Of a stretch of 64,000 nucleotides of DNA, positions 51,301 through 60,894 are shown in pieces (position 1 is the first letter of the stretch; every line of letters starts with the position of its first letter). The DNA is taken from the NCBI GenBank assembly GCA_033558025.1, contig JAUCEF010000009.1, forward strand, positions 1,984,001-2,048,000. Direction: 5' to 3'. The position numbers and the translations under genes were made by a program. The notes under the pieces are model-generated. The model was not told where the DNA came from. It saw nothing but the letters and a program-made list of their open reading frames with translations, and did not search any database. This DNA is from Phytophthora sp. 'mugwort'. Its lineage: Eukaryota > Oomycota > Peronosporomycetes > Peronosporales > Peronosporaceae.

Positions 51301-54073
51301 TGAGCTTCAGACGCTTCGTCATCACGTCGAGGAAGATACGATTAAAATTAAGGAACTAGAGCAGGAGAAGCTGCGAGCAAAAGAACGTTTGGCGACGCTG
51401 GAAGATTCTAAGCGCGCTCTAGAGGCATCAATCGAGTCTTTTACGGATCAGTTGACTGCATTGCGAAGTGAGAAGGAGAGCATGGTGAAAGCTGCTGAAG
51501 AGTTAAAGGCTCAGAATCATTCTGCAAACATAAAGGAGCAGCAACAACAGGTTGTCCAGCAAGAAGCGGTCGCTGAGCTCCATCTACAACTGGTTACTGT
51601 GCGGAGTGACTTCGAGCGATATCGTGCGCGGTCACACACCGCACTCAAGAAGATGGAGAAACGTGCAGAACTTTTGAACGGTATGCGAAAGGAGAACGAG
51701 GCATTGCTAAAGCAAGTGAAAGAGAGTGACGAACAGCGAGAACAGGCAGATGCTGCCCGTAAAGACGGCGAGGCTCGTCTACAGGAGGTGCAACGTACAC
51801 AGGAAATGATGCAGGCAGATTTCGACCAATTTGCGATGGAGAAAGCGCGCGTCATTTCCGAGCTGGAAGAAGAAGGACAGCGATTGCTGTCGGAGAGAGA
51901 GCAAACCGACGCGAAAATTCAAGAGCTAACCATGAAAATCCAGAAGCTAGAGACGGAGAAACTGCAACTTGAAGAGGAGAATGAGCGCATCAAGGAAGCA
52001 GAGCACGCAGCTTTCCAAGCACGCCTCAAGACCGCCACAGACGCGGTCCAAACGGCTAAAGAGGACTTGCAGAAGGTGCACGATGCACTAGAGACAAGTA
52101 AAGCGGAGAATGAAAAGCGACAGAGACTTATTGAGTCTTTGGAGCGAAGACTGGAGGAACAATCCAACGCATCGGCTGCTGACACAAACAGCACCCCCGC
52201 CTACGTGCCACAGCTTGCTCTATCTTCAGCAGAAGGGAAGAGAAATGTCGCTGGACTCGAGAAGGAGCTAACCTCATTAAGAGCATCAGAAGCTGCACTG
52301 AAGAAACAGCTCGATGACGTCCGTACCGAGTTAATTGCCTTACAGGAACGCTTCGCCACAACCAAAGCAGCCAATGCTGATAAAGTTTTTGCGCTGGAGG
52401 AGCAGAGCAACCACTGGAAGATGGAGTTAGCTGCGGCGACAGAAGAAATACGACGTTTGAATATCGTGCTTGTAGCGCAGAAACCCACAACCGAGACACC
52501 ACAGAGTAATGGTAGCATTTCTTCAGCGACCTCGGCTCCAACAGTGGTAACTCCGACGTCTGGATCAAGTAGAAATCATGAAGCAAGCCCAACGCGGAAT
52601 CAGAAGCTGTCGGAAGAAGTTGGTGAGCTGCAATCTGAACTTCAGGACGCCAATACGGAAATCTCTTTACTCACGAGAGCTCTGGACGCTTGTCGAGAAG
52701 AGTTGCAAAGGGCACGAGATCAACTCGACGCGCTGGCTCCGTCCTCAGAGAGCGACAAGGATTCGACTGGAATCTCCAAGATCTCGGCAGTGCTGCTAGC
52801 CAAGGATGAAGCGCTCAAGAAGTTACGTGTACAAGTTCTGAAGCTACAAGAGGAGCTGCATACAACTCGCGAAGAAAAGGCAGCACTCGAGCTTGAAGCG
52901 GAAAAAGACGAGCTCGGGGAACTGCGGGCGAGCCGCAAGCACATACAGTCGGAGAAGGAGCGCGCGATATACGTACAGAGGCGGCAAACACTGGTGACAA
53001 GCTTTGAGAAGCAAGTAACGAGTATTGTGGACGAGCTACAGCAGCGTCTAGAGGAACACTCGAGTGCGTTCCGTGAAGTCTGTGAGTTTCGTGACGAGCA
53101 TCACGCTACACTTATTGCAGACGGCAAAGGAGGAGACTATAATCCATCAGGGCATGCTGACGAGCCGGAGTTTGAGGAGTGCCTTGTAATGCGAAGCGGT
53201 GTGGTGATCAAGGCTGGTGCTAGCTTCCAACTGCCAGTGATTTGTGAGAAGAGCGGCTGGCGTGTGGTGTGGAGCTTCTCAGTAAAGGAGGATGCAGCTG
53301 ATGTCTCGTTTAAGTTAACTGCGGTGATGGCGACGTCGACTGATGCGGAGATTGTGTCGCCCGATAGAATGAATGAAATGTCGGGGGTATTCCAGGTGCA
53401 ACATGATAACACGACGCTGGTCTTCGAGTGGGATAACTCGTTCTCGTGGCTGAATGAGAAGACACTAGACTACCATGTTTCCATTCAGGAGCCGCTGACT
53501 CCACAGGCACAGCAAGTCCGACGTAGCGAGCGTGAACTGCAGACCAAGGCGAAACTACTGGAGGATGGTTTGGCGTTGATCCAGGTCGAAGCTCAACGTC
53601 GCTCTGAGTTGTCGACCACGCTGCAGCGACTCTGTGAATGTGAAGCGGTTAAGGAAAAACATTTGACAGAGTTTGGGACTCGCAAGACGGAGGTTCTCGA
53701 GCAAAAGACGCGCTTCCAGGATGCGATGGAAGAACAAAAGGCGGCGTTTTCTGCCATGCTCAGAGAGCAGGATGAGCTGGAGGATGTTGAGCGCAGTATC
53801 ACCCGGGCGTGGGAGGTCGCGGTGGCTGAACGAGAAGATGTGGAGATGACATTGCAGCTAGCGGGCAACGGTGCGCAGTTAGCAACTCTGGCTCACGAGA
53901 TGGAAGAGCAGGCGACAGCTGTGGCTAACCAGCTTGCAAACTCCAAACATGTCGAGGATATTGTGAAGAAAAGCAAAGACGAAGAGAAGAAACTGATACA
54001 AATCAACGCTGAGAATGAAGTAGACCTGAAGCAGAACGAGGACAATCCTGAAGAGGTTTCCACACAACAGTAA
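48380..54073 (+). CDS. Giant coiled-coil protein with C-terminal GOLD domain
   Basis: 1,897 aa, intronless. Residues 1-110 hold an internal duplication (KLQQKAQDAQLKGNEGAA... and MLGKKAEDMKVKGNEHAA...). A nuclear-like KKRRRRS lies near 145. Residues 220-1570 are almost all heptad coiled coil. Within it (about 325-640) is a tandem repeat of about 60-70 residues of the form L-x-A-K-V-D-x-L, E-K-D-x-L-V-K-S-H-A-D-E. Residues about 1597-1705 form a GOLD-like beta domain: VVIKAGASFQLPVICEKSGW, then SGVFQVQHDNTTLVFEWDNS with FSWLNEKTLDYHVSI. A last coiled coil follows. GOLD at the end of a long coil resembles FYCO1 and golgin-type adaptors that link membranes to motors or tethers; that role is inferred. 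No FYVE or RUN domain was seen. Confidence 0.85.
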   Translation: MAADVSARVHLVAEKLQQKAQDAQLKGNEGAARALAASVEDLRQALALISEQRHLLARRRGEGDEEEDDVDAHVQELAARLTKVQSMLGKKAEDMKVKGNEHAAAALQQSAAAVDKGRTVLVEQQQTIFGLLGRWEKLQDMVGSKKRRRRSNEATSDADGENKEQETPHDRLLARVQYLVQLGDVVGEAFPERQDVEHVREEVEKLTHGEKEVESLRKELQSARAEAVEATEMLKQESSALEVLTQEVERMKEKEVLRQEEDAALLEQQREACQAMEQLVRESDQEIQRMTRSASTRAEEMQSLKIEMESMKSEKERLVRAHSDEIEELQGQLASAMDALSTKESIADELQALQTQLDSLTTEKGELMKAHEDEVEDLRLQLEKATASHATKAEENVVSDDEEVRLLQAKVDKLIAEKEDLIKSHANAIEELQKSYAQEVNKLHQKLESVKKDLLMKPEEENAGIDTEELQSLQAKMDNLILEKDLLVKSHSDEVEELRKVYTDEIDVLRRQFEGESASLAAKVDETDASNMEELQLLKDEVKHLVEVHANELDKVREVRVVEMKDLRRQINCATSDLAANIKEKSASDADELQLLRAEVGALTIEKDNLVKEHADKIERLHHQVESAKGDTDSVLGDLVESDVAENEGDNGENTDIPVLELEEDESEPADIATEDQVETSTSGDDDASDSNTVLELQAALNDVHSRIAGYEERSQTQQNTISELEREQAELQEQIELLTNEKVQAVDELQRSHEEEMAPLVQRVADSESSIASLSAQIEELENALAAKSTEQTETTDALELCESELRASRSELADRIRECTQLKKDLEAVQAAEDATSGEVEEHLTQLTTELHEMVAIMSSKGNMDAEVARDFAGKKWQSQAAAELCREIAPLLTRLVSAQDLLQVTDEQLNLFRHESDNQKLIIDQFVETSDWRLFAKEGEDEEQVLGSLNSDKDVGTLLAVAETNIVRWLDELQTLRHHVEEDTIKIKELEQEKLRAKERLATLEDSKRALEASIESFTDQLTALRSEKESMVKAAEELKAQNHSANIKEQQQQVVQQEAVAELHLQLVTVRSDFERYRARSHTALKKMEKRAELLNGMRKENEALLKQVKESDEQREQADAARKDGEARLQEVQRTQEMMQADFDQFAMEKARVISELEEEGQRLLSEREQTDAKIQELTMKIQKLETEKLQLEEENERIKEAEHAAFQARLKTATDAVQTAKEDLQKVHDALETSKAENEKRQRLIESLERRLEEQSNASAADTNSTPAYVPQLALSSAEGKRNVAGLEKELTSLRASEAALKKQLDDVRTELIALQERFATTKAANADKVFALEEQSNHWKMELAAATEEIRRLNIVLVAQKPTTETPQSNGSISSATSAPTVVTPTSGSSRNHEASPTRNQKLSEEVGELQSELQDANTEISLLTRALDACREELQRARDQLDALAPSSESDKDSTGISKISAVLLAKDEALKKLRVQVLKLQEELHTTREEKAALELEAEKDELGELRASRKHIQSEKERAIYVQRRQTLVTSFEKQVTSIVDELQQRLEEHSSAFREVCEFRDEHHATLIADGKGGDYNPSGHADEPEFEECLVMRSGVVIKAGASFQLPVICEKSGWRVVWSFSVKEDAADVSFKLTAVMATSTDAEIVSPDRMNEMSGVFQVQHDNTTLVFEWDNSFSWLNEKTLDYHVSIQEPLTPQAQQVRRSERELQTKAKLLEDGLALIQVEAQRRSELSTTLQRLCECEAVKEKHLTEFGTRKTEVLEQKTRFQDAMEEQKAAFSAMLREQDELEDVERSITRAWEVAVAEREDVEMTLQLAGNGAQLATLAHEMEEQATAVANQLANSKHVEDIVKKSKDEEKKLIQINAENEVDLKQNEDNPEEVSTQQ

Positions 54074-54361
54074 CATCGAAGCAGCCAGATGACGGACGAG
54101 CAGATATGATGGACTAAACCACCGACGACCGGTAACATTTCTGCGGGCATTGGTGCGTCATTAGAAACAAAATATTTTGTCTCGGCACTGTGAAGTAGTT
54201 GTAGCAAGTGAACAAACCTTCTCATAATATCAAATATCACAAGAGCGACTACAGAGCACGGCGATCGAATTGTTAAAGACCATATATGGAGTTGATAGGT
54301 CGTCAGATCTGCGTACCGCATTACCTTCAAGGGTCAATTTGACCACTCCGGGTGGGGATGA
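54074..54361. terminator. Convergent 3' spacer
   Basis: This 288-bp gap separates the stop codons of two convergent genes and must hold both 3' ends. No AATAAA was clear; oomycete polyadenylation signals are weak. No coding signal. Confidence 0.4.
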
Positions 54362-54971
54362 TCACTCATCCTTGACAGCATCGAAGGCCTTGATGATGTT
54401 ATCTGGGGCCTGCACTAGTTCAATGAGCACGCCTTCCCCCGACAGTAGCGCCGCCTCGTTCCCCTTGGGGTGGATGAAGGCCACATTGAAACCCGCCGCG
54501 CCCTTGCGGATGCCCCCAGGCGTGAATCGCACGCCCTTCTTGGCCAGTTCGTCCACACACGCGGGCAAGTCGTCGATCCACAGCCCGATGTGGTTCAGTG
54601 GGGGCACGTGCACCTTGGGCGCCTTATTGGGGTCGATTGGCTGCATGATGTCCACCTCCACGGCGAAAGGTCCCTTGCCACACTGCAGGATGTCCTCATC
54701 CACGTTCTCCTTCTCGCTACGGAAGGACCCTTTCTTCGCCAGCCCGAAGGTCTCCTCCCATAACGCACTTAGCGCAGTCTTGCTGGTGCCGCCTATTGCA
54801 ATTTGCTGCAGCCCCAGCACACGGAACGTCGAGTTCTGTAGCAATTAAGGACAAAAGATGAGCTCGTTGACGCTACTACAGGCAATCCCAGGGAGTGCAG
54901 CCTACGTGAGCGGTCTGCTGGTACCGCGACGCGGCGGTGCGCAGCATGAATGGCGTCTTGAGCATCCACAT
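54362..54971 (-). CDS. Mitochondrial VOC-family enzyme (methylmalonyl-CoA epimerase-like)
   Basis: Two exons, 54971-54906 and 54835-54362, with a 70-nt intron (donor GTAGGC, acceptor CTACAG). The second-exon frame alone begins at TTG and lacks ATG, so the first exon is needed. It adds [22 protein letters not shown], given as [10 protein letters not shown] plus [12 protein letters not shown]: an Arg-containing, acid-free lead typical of mitochondrial import. Total 179 aa. The body has [12 protein letters not shown] (His ligand), [19 protein letters not shown] and GVLIELVQ (Glu ligand), the vicinal-oxygen-chelate pattern. The first ligand position is Gln (LQQIAIGG) instead of His. Members isomerise methylmalonyl-CoA or act as glyoxalases; which applies is unsettled. 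An initiator TCACTCC lies 32 bp upstream on the minus strand. Confidence 0.8.
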
Positions 54972-55002
54972 GGCCAGCTACGAGCAGGGTGTGTGTGGCA
55001 AA

Positions 55003-55009
55003 GGAGTGA
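55003..55009 (-). promoter_or_regulatory. Oomycete initiator of the VOC gene
   Basis: On the minus strand TCACTCC followed by TTTGCCA matches TCAYTYY. It is 32 bp before the ATG at 54971 and independently supports the spliced first exon. Confidence 0.6.
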
Positions 55010-55049
55010 TGGTGTTGTGTGTAGATTTGGTGTTCAGTAGCAACTTCAA

Positions 55050-56246
55050 CACTATGTGGTGTACACAAAATCGGAAGAGGTCACATTTGACCAATTAAAC
55101 CAGTTCCCGACAAGTATACATGACCTGTACATGTATACAGCATTGCAAGATGCAGCCCCTTGCAGCAACATTAGGACTTGCAGGTTACATTATTTTACAA
55201 CTAGATGTCCACCAAACGTTGTTGGAAAGGGGCTGTCCATAATGTGCAGAGCGCATCAAGAACTCACCCCCGCCCATATGAAGAGCATCTAGGGCGTGTA
55301 GCGGTACATGCGTGAATACCAACATGTCTAGAGCTTTAAAGACCGCAGGCCGAAACTTCTCGGGCTACGAGTTTGTTGATAGACTCTGTAAGGCAGCAAC
55401 CGACACTTGTTGGAACGAGAGCATTTTTCGATCGTGCTAGTCAAATGTCGTACCCATTTCACCAATAGTCATTTTGTGGGGAAAACGCCACGCTGAGACG
55501 CAATACACCGAACGGGTTTGCCTTTACGACTTGGGTATACACAAAGTTCAAGATCTTACATGCGACTGGTTAGTATTATATTTGATCCTACAAATCTCCC
55601 GTCATCGACGTTTGCGTACGTCGTTCGGAAAAGAAAAAGATCATTCTTACCTCGCCTATACTGTACAGGTCATCCCCCTCGCTAATCATAGTGTCGGGAA
55701 CAACTTTTATTTCTTCTTAAGGGTATCCTCGGCCAGGGGCGTATCGGGCGACCGGAACAACCTGTACGTGTACCACCAATACAGGAAGCCATTTGTGCTT
55801 TTAAAACACAACCAACCGGCAGCCCTTCACCCATGCTGTGCCCCACGGGACAGTATCGCAGGGTTTACAGTACAATATTGGACGTTGCACATATATTCAT
55901 ACATCTGCCCTTATAATCATCATCGTTCCGACTTTACCCCAGCCTAGCCCTACGAATCATGACGAATCCTTCAGCGTTACAGCCTATATATACTTCCCAG
56001 ACGGGGGGGCGGTGTCTAATGACCTTTTGAGCTAAGAACGCTCATAATAGAAACCAAGTGCGAAGCACAACCTTATCTGCATATGCCTTTAAAGTCATAC
56101 CCACATGGGATACCACGGCCGATCGCAGGTCCCAGGTCCTCTGCTTAGCGACTCGTCCTAACCCCCTGTCCAGGTAAGGCAAAGATCGGGAGTTGTTCAA
56201 AGATTAGCAAGTAAAGCGAGGAACGCCGAAAACTCCTCAAACGAGC
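55050..56246. other. Intergenic with repeat copy 3
   Basis: No gene recognised. TGTACATGTATACA-type palindromic AT stretches lie near 55118-55140. 55679-55790 is dispersed repeat copy 3. Confidence 0.5.
55679..55790 (+). repeat. Dispersed repeat, copy 3
   Basis: TCGCTAATCATAGTGTCGGG, AACAACTTTTATTTCTTCTT and AAGGGTAT-CCTCGG-CAGGGG align with copies 1 and 2. AGCCATTTG follows, as in copy 2. Confidence 0.55.
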
Positions 56247-56312
56247 TCACAGTAATGGGGCTTCGCCCAATTATTTTTTTAAAAATAATTGGGCGAAGCC
56301 CCATTACTGTGA
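56247..56312. repeat. 66-nt near-perfect palindrome (32-bp arms, TT loop)
   Basis: The left arm 56247-56278 begins TCACAGTAATGGGGCTTCGC and ends in a T-run. The right arm 56281-56312 is its exact reverse complement; only TT lies between. It would form a very stable cruciform or RNA hairpin. The look is of two transposon ends joined head to head. No other copy of the arm was noticed in the window. Confidence 0.85.
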
Positions 56313-56520
56313 AACGAAGCGTTTGGCGGGACGCCGGGGTCCCAGTTGATCCACAATAGACCGGTAGAGTATGAATTGAAAATATTCAAATTGTGCAATT
56401 TCACGAACGTCTCGCTGCTCCACTGCTTCGGTGTATCTGGGGAGCAGAAAAGCTGTGAAAGCGAAGGTTGCGTGGATAGTTGTTTGTTCTTCATTTGACT
56501 AGGCTGTTTTGACTTTCGCT

Positions 56521-57687
56521 TCACCTGTCCAGTGAAAGTAGTCGCTTACCTATACGTTGAAGCAGTGTTAGGAGCGTTTGCAATTGATTCAGGCATAGCA
56601 GGGTAGTAGCTAAGATGGAGGAATACTTGCCAGCAAAGGACTTCATCTTTTTGCTATCAGTTCTTTGACTGGGTGACGATTTAGCAGAATCGATGCTAGC
56701 ATCGAAAATGTTGCTGACCGAAGCTTTAAATAAATCTGACAGCATGGATTTCCTGACCGTATCAATGTTGTCTGTAAGCATCGCGAAAGAAAGTGACTCT
56801 TCTTCGGGCGTATCCACAGTTTCACGCGCTGTACCCAATCCAGGGTCGATCTCGAATAGGTAGCTGGCTATATTGCCTGCTGGGGATGGGATGAAGTACT
56901 TACTAAGAAGTCCATTCCAACCCTGAACAAACGATCGGGTAGGATAGTTGTGGCCAAGAAATATCCAGGTCACACGTTTAACTTTGTCGACCACCCGCAC
57001 CAAATCTGTCGGGGTGCACAGATTTATCCGGCGTGTTGCACCACAGCACCAAGCCACCGCTTGGTCGGCAATATTATGTGAGTGACCCGGGAGTAGAAAG
57101 CACAGGACGAGTTTTGGTATGGGGGATTGCGAAAAACATCGTCAGAGCCTTGGACTCATTTTGCCCGACGCAATCGTCCAAGAGGCAAAAACGGATTTCT
57201 GGTGCTGCAACAGCATATGCATGCCGCATTTCAAGTTGGATAGATGATACAACAAGCGTAAACTCCAAACGCATTGGCATCTTGGCCTTGACCACGTTCG
57301 TTATATAACTAAACGTTGGTTCTTTTGTTTGAAATGTACGCTACTACAAAGTTTTGAATCGTGCGGTTGCTGTTTAAATAGGCCACAGACGGACGTGCAT
57401 GCCCGTAGTGCGGCATCGCAATGCTACCAGCGTAGTCTTCCGCTTGACTCTGAACGCGACAAACCCATTTACGATTCGACGTTGTTCGTATCAGTTGTGA
57501 CGTTATCTGCGTTATTAAGAGCAGCCCTGTGTACACATTGCCGATATAGATCTTCATTGTAGATGTCCTTGATAATTTCAGGAGGTAAACACCTAAACAC
57601 TGTTCCGGCGCATGAAGAGCTTGATGAAGTCGAAACGAAGCGCAGTTGAGCAATTGCTTCACTGATATGAGTCTTCTTTTCAATCAT
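56521..57687 (-). pseudogene. Unrecognised degraded ORF cluster
   Basis: Minus-strand frames of 72, 124, 73 and 178 codons overlap in different registers. The longest (56521-57057) reads as a soluble protein with TWIFLGHNYPTRSF and WNGLLSKYFIPSP, and lacks an ATG at its apparent start. No family recognised. Neighbouring repeats suggest a transposon-borne gene in decay, but this is inference. Confidence 0.3.
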
Positions 57688-57689
57688 GA

Positions 57690-58704
57690 TGTTGCTTTTT
57701 TTTTTCGCGCCCTAAACGCCAACTTCGCGCGACAGTGTGTCGAGCCTGACAGAGCAGTCGCATACATCTTCTGTTGTTCGTGTCAAGTGAGCACCAGGGT
57801 AAAATTAGTGCACGTTTTGCGTGGATCGTTCGTAGCTCATCATTCTCGTGTCGGCTTCACCGGAGTTATGTCGTCCTGATAGCGCGCGTGAACTACCTTC
57901 CACAATATCCCAGGTTCTGTGAAATATTGACGGGCTTGTCTGTGTGCACAAGGGAATTCGTCCTCTAGGATCCACGTTGAACAGTGGGCTTCAAAACCAG
58001 CAAAATGCTTCGGTAAACGCATGCGAAGGGGTCGCTCTCGTAGTGTGACAATTCCATTTTGGAGGACATTTCGCTGCTTCTACCCGCAGCTCCCACTCAC
58101 GGGTAGGATTGCTCTGATTACGCGTTCTGAAAGGCCGTGCTGCAGCAACTACATTAGGACACCTTCTACTGCTCCCATTCCTTTCCTCCATGTCCAGTTT
58201 TCCAAGAATCCCACTGCTCCCTCAAAGTCCTTACAGCATGTTCGCCATAATCTGCACCGCCCGCTTGTACGCAGCTTCTGCCCGACTGATCCCTTCTCCC
58301 GTCGACGATGTGGAACGGTTGCTCGGGAGCCACCGGCGTGCGAGCACTGCGAAATCAGGAATGGTTCACTGGTAGTTGACTGGTGTAACCAAACATATAA
58401 CTCGGCTCGATAATACCGAGGATAGTTTGGGTGACCCCGGGGTCCGGCAAACGCTTTAACTGTATTATTCTGGTATTAGCTCGTTCCCTCCAAAATAACT
58501 TTCATATCATTTGTCGTAATCTGTAGATGTGCCTGTACAGTATTCTCTGGGTTTCATAGCCAAAGGCCTACTGGGGATTGCAATGAGGTCATACTCATTT
58601 AGTATTGATAACCCTGCAGTACGCGATTTGGAGTACAAGGTCCAGAGCACACAAACACCTCTAATATATAACATATTCACGGATATTTATACTATGCAGT
58701 GAAT
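57690..58704. other. Intergenic, no gene seen
   Basis: Plus frame 58021-58413 is Arg/Pro-rich without a motif. A CCCCGGGG palindrome lies near 58435. AT-rich toward the hAT insertion. Confidence 0.5.
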
Positions 58705-60886
58705 CAGGGCCTCCGAATATGGCATTGCCCATAACATTATTTAAATAAATAAATGATGAGATTATTCGGGATCTGAGCTGACCTACAATAGCTTATTTTA
58801 CATTTGTAATTTTTTTTTTTATTAATTTAAAACTTATTTCGCCTGGCAATCACCAATCTACCAGAACCAACCATTCACAACTTAAGACATGCTTCTTTTT
58901 CTTCACTTACTTTCCATCTTCCTTTCTACACCCCCAATTTAACCTCCATCCAACTACGACAATGACCACAGCCGGTCGCCCACGCTTTACGAACGCCCAG
59001 ATCTCGGACTTCTTCTTCACGCCGTGCCGCAACGAGTACGACGAGACTATTCCCAAGTACTTTCGCTCTCGATGCGGCACGGTCTGGAAGCAGACCAACC
59101 GAAATGGCTATTCGAACCTGATGCAGCACGTCAGTCGTGAGCATCCGGACTACGAGCACGTCATGCTCGACGCAACGACAGCCGAGACGGGCTCCCTTGT
59201 TAACTTCGTCCGCCACTCCTCCCAGAATCTGTACAGCTGGATGGACTGGACGATCCAGTCCAATCTCCCTCTGCGTTCTGCGAAAGTCGCGAAGCGAGAC
59301 GGTACGTTATATATTCTGTACTTGAGTTTATTTTATTACTAAGTATTACAATTAACATATGCTAAATTGTGGATGGATACATAATGATAGGTACTCGAAT
59401 TTGGGGTGGACCACATCTCCCAAGAAACTCTTCGACAGGGTATGGGCGGAGTGATGCGAGCTGTCGAGCGTGCGATCGCAGAAAAGCTACCCCCTCGCTT
59501 TGGCATCATGCTGGACGGCTGGACACACGCCTCGGAGCATTACGTCGCCTGGTTTGCCTGCTTCGAGAAAGACGACCAACTGTCCACTTTATTGCTGAGC
59601 ATGGCTCCTTTGCTCAACGAGCCGGACGACGACCTATCCGCTCGAGCGCACCTTGAGGTTCTCAAGTCTATGCTGGCGCAAGATTACGGGGTGCAGCTCG
59701 AGCGGTGCATCTTTATTGTCGGTGACAATTGTTCGGTCAACTGTTTGCTGGCTACGCTCATGGGAATTCCGTTAGGGGTGCGCCAGCCACCGCCTAAATC
59801 GCGCCCTGCAACAGCATTTGGTACAGCACGAGGATGACTTGGCTGCTGTACAACATTGGTGATTAAGCTGAGGACGCTAACTCAATCGGCAAAACTTCGG
59901 TAAGAAAATGTGTATTCATTTTTTTAAATTTTTCTAACTAACTAACCATTTTTTTTTAACTTGGTAAGGGTTAAAACGGAGCTTCGGCCTGTTATCAGGC
60001 AAGATACCCGATGGAGCTCGACCTTTAATATGGTCAAGTGCTATTTTCAGCTGCTGGAGTTTCTAGATGCCGAGGACGATGACATCATGGAGATGATGCC
60101 GGCACCATCTGCTAACAAGCGACTTCGTGCTTTGTACAAGGAACTAAAGGACATCGAATCGGTGTCAAAGGCGCTTCAAGGTCAAGGCGTCGATTTGCTG
60201 GATGTTCGTCAGTGTTTTCGACCAAGCCACACTTCACGATATACCTCGGTACGAGCATACATACGATGACTACGTGTTAATATTATTTATTTAATTACTA
60301 TTATTATGTAGGCCCTCGCGCGACTATTGTTCACAGTCCCGACTTTGAGTCGGGTGTGTGTACGCGTCCTGAGAGGTCGGCAAAACCGTTTGACGCGTGC
60401 AGAAAAGGCGGTGCTGCTTCCATTTGTGAAGCCAACGGAGACCGAGAGCGAATCGGATGACGATGATCAAGCCTCTTTTGTCGAGCGTCGCCGCAAGCGC
60501 CGCCGCCTACAACATTCCGCGGTCAGTTACAATCTTTTGACAACACTTCCCCAACGTCTAACGTGGTAGAGCGCTTCTTGAGCGTGCCCGCATTACCTTC
60601 GGACATCAGCGCCACGGTCTACTGCCAGCAACGCTGAAGATGATTTTGTTTCTGCGTGAGAACCGCAGCTATTGGAATGCCAGCACTGTCAATAGTCTTA
60701 GCTGGATCGCTTAGTTGAGTTGGTAATACATTTGATTACATGTACTGCATTTTCTTCAATTACTCCGTTATTTATTTCGAGTTGTCAAGCCATACCATAA
60801 CTTGCTTTCCACCTCATGAGAGCTTATCACATATTTATTTTGCTTGCAAGGGACCAATATATAAATTGCCATATTCGGAGGCCCTG
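58705..60886 (+). mobile_element. hAT transposon with TIRs and 8-bp target duplication
   Basis: Left end CAGGGCCTCCGAATATGGCA (58705-58724) is exactly the reverse complement of 60867-60886. Both ends are flanked by CAGTGAAT (58697-58704 and 60887-60894), an exact 8-bp duplication, the hallmark of hAT insertion. The transposase inside is broken (next entry). Exact TIRs and duplication suggest a recent insertion relative to other relics here. Confidence 0.92.
58962..60720 (+). pseudogene. hAT transposase, frame-broken
   Basis: ATG at 58962 begins MTTAGRPRFTNAQISDFFFT. A BED-type zinc finger region follows (FRSRCGTVWKQ..NLMQHVSREHPDYEH). Then a likely intron from GTACGT at 59302 to AG at 59390; the two exons are out of register by one, so an indel is likely. 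The core reads LPPRFGIMLDGWTHASEHYV (with D of the DDE triad), FIVGDNCSVN (second D), then RQDTRWSSTFNMV (about 59998-60036). After breaks comes the dimerisation end: VERFFSVPALPS-like with FGHQRHGLLPAT in a shifted frame (about 60570-60650). Several stops and shifts prevent a full product. A trans-acting active relative would be needed to move it. Confidence 0.8.
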
Positions 60887-60894
60887 CAGTGAAT

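Noticed and set aside
48508..53868. Many antisense ORFs over the coiled-coil gene
   Set aside because: They are shadows of a Glu/Lys/Leu-rich coding strand; Ser/Leu/Cys-rich with no domains.
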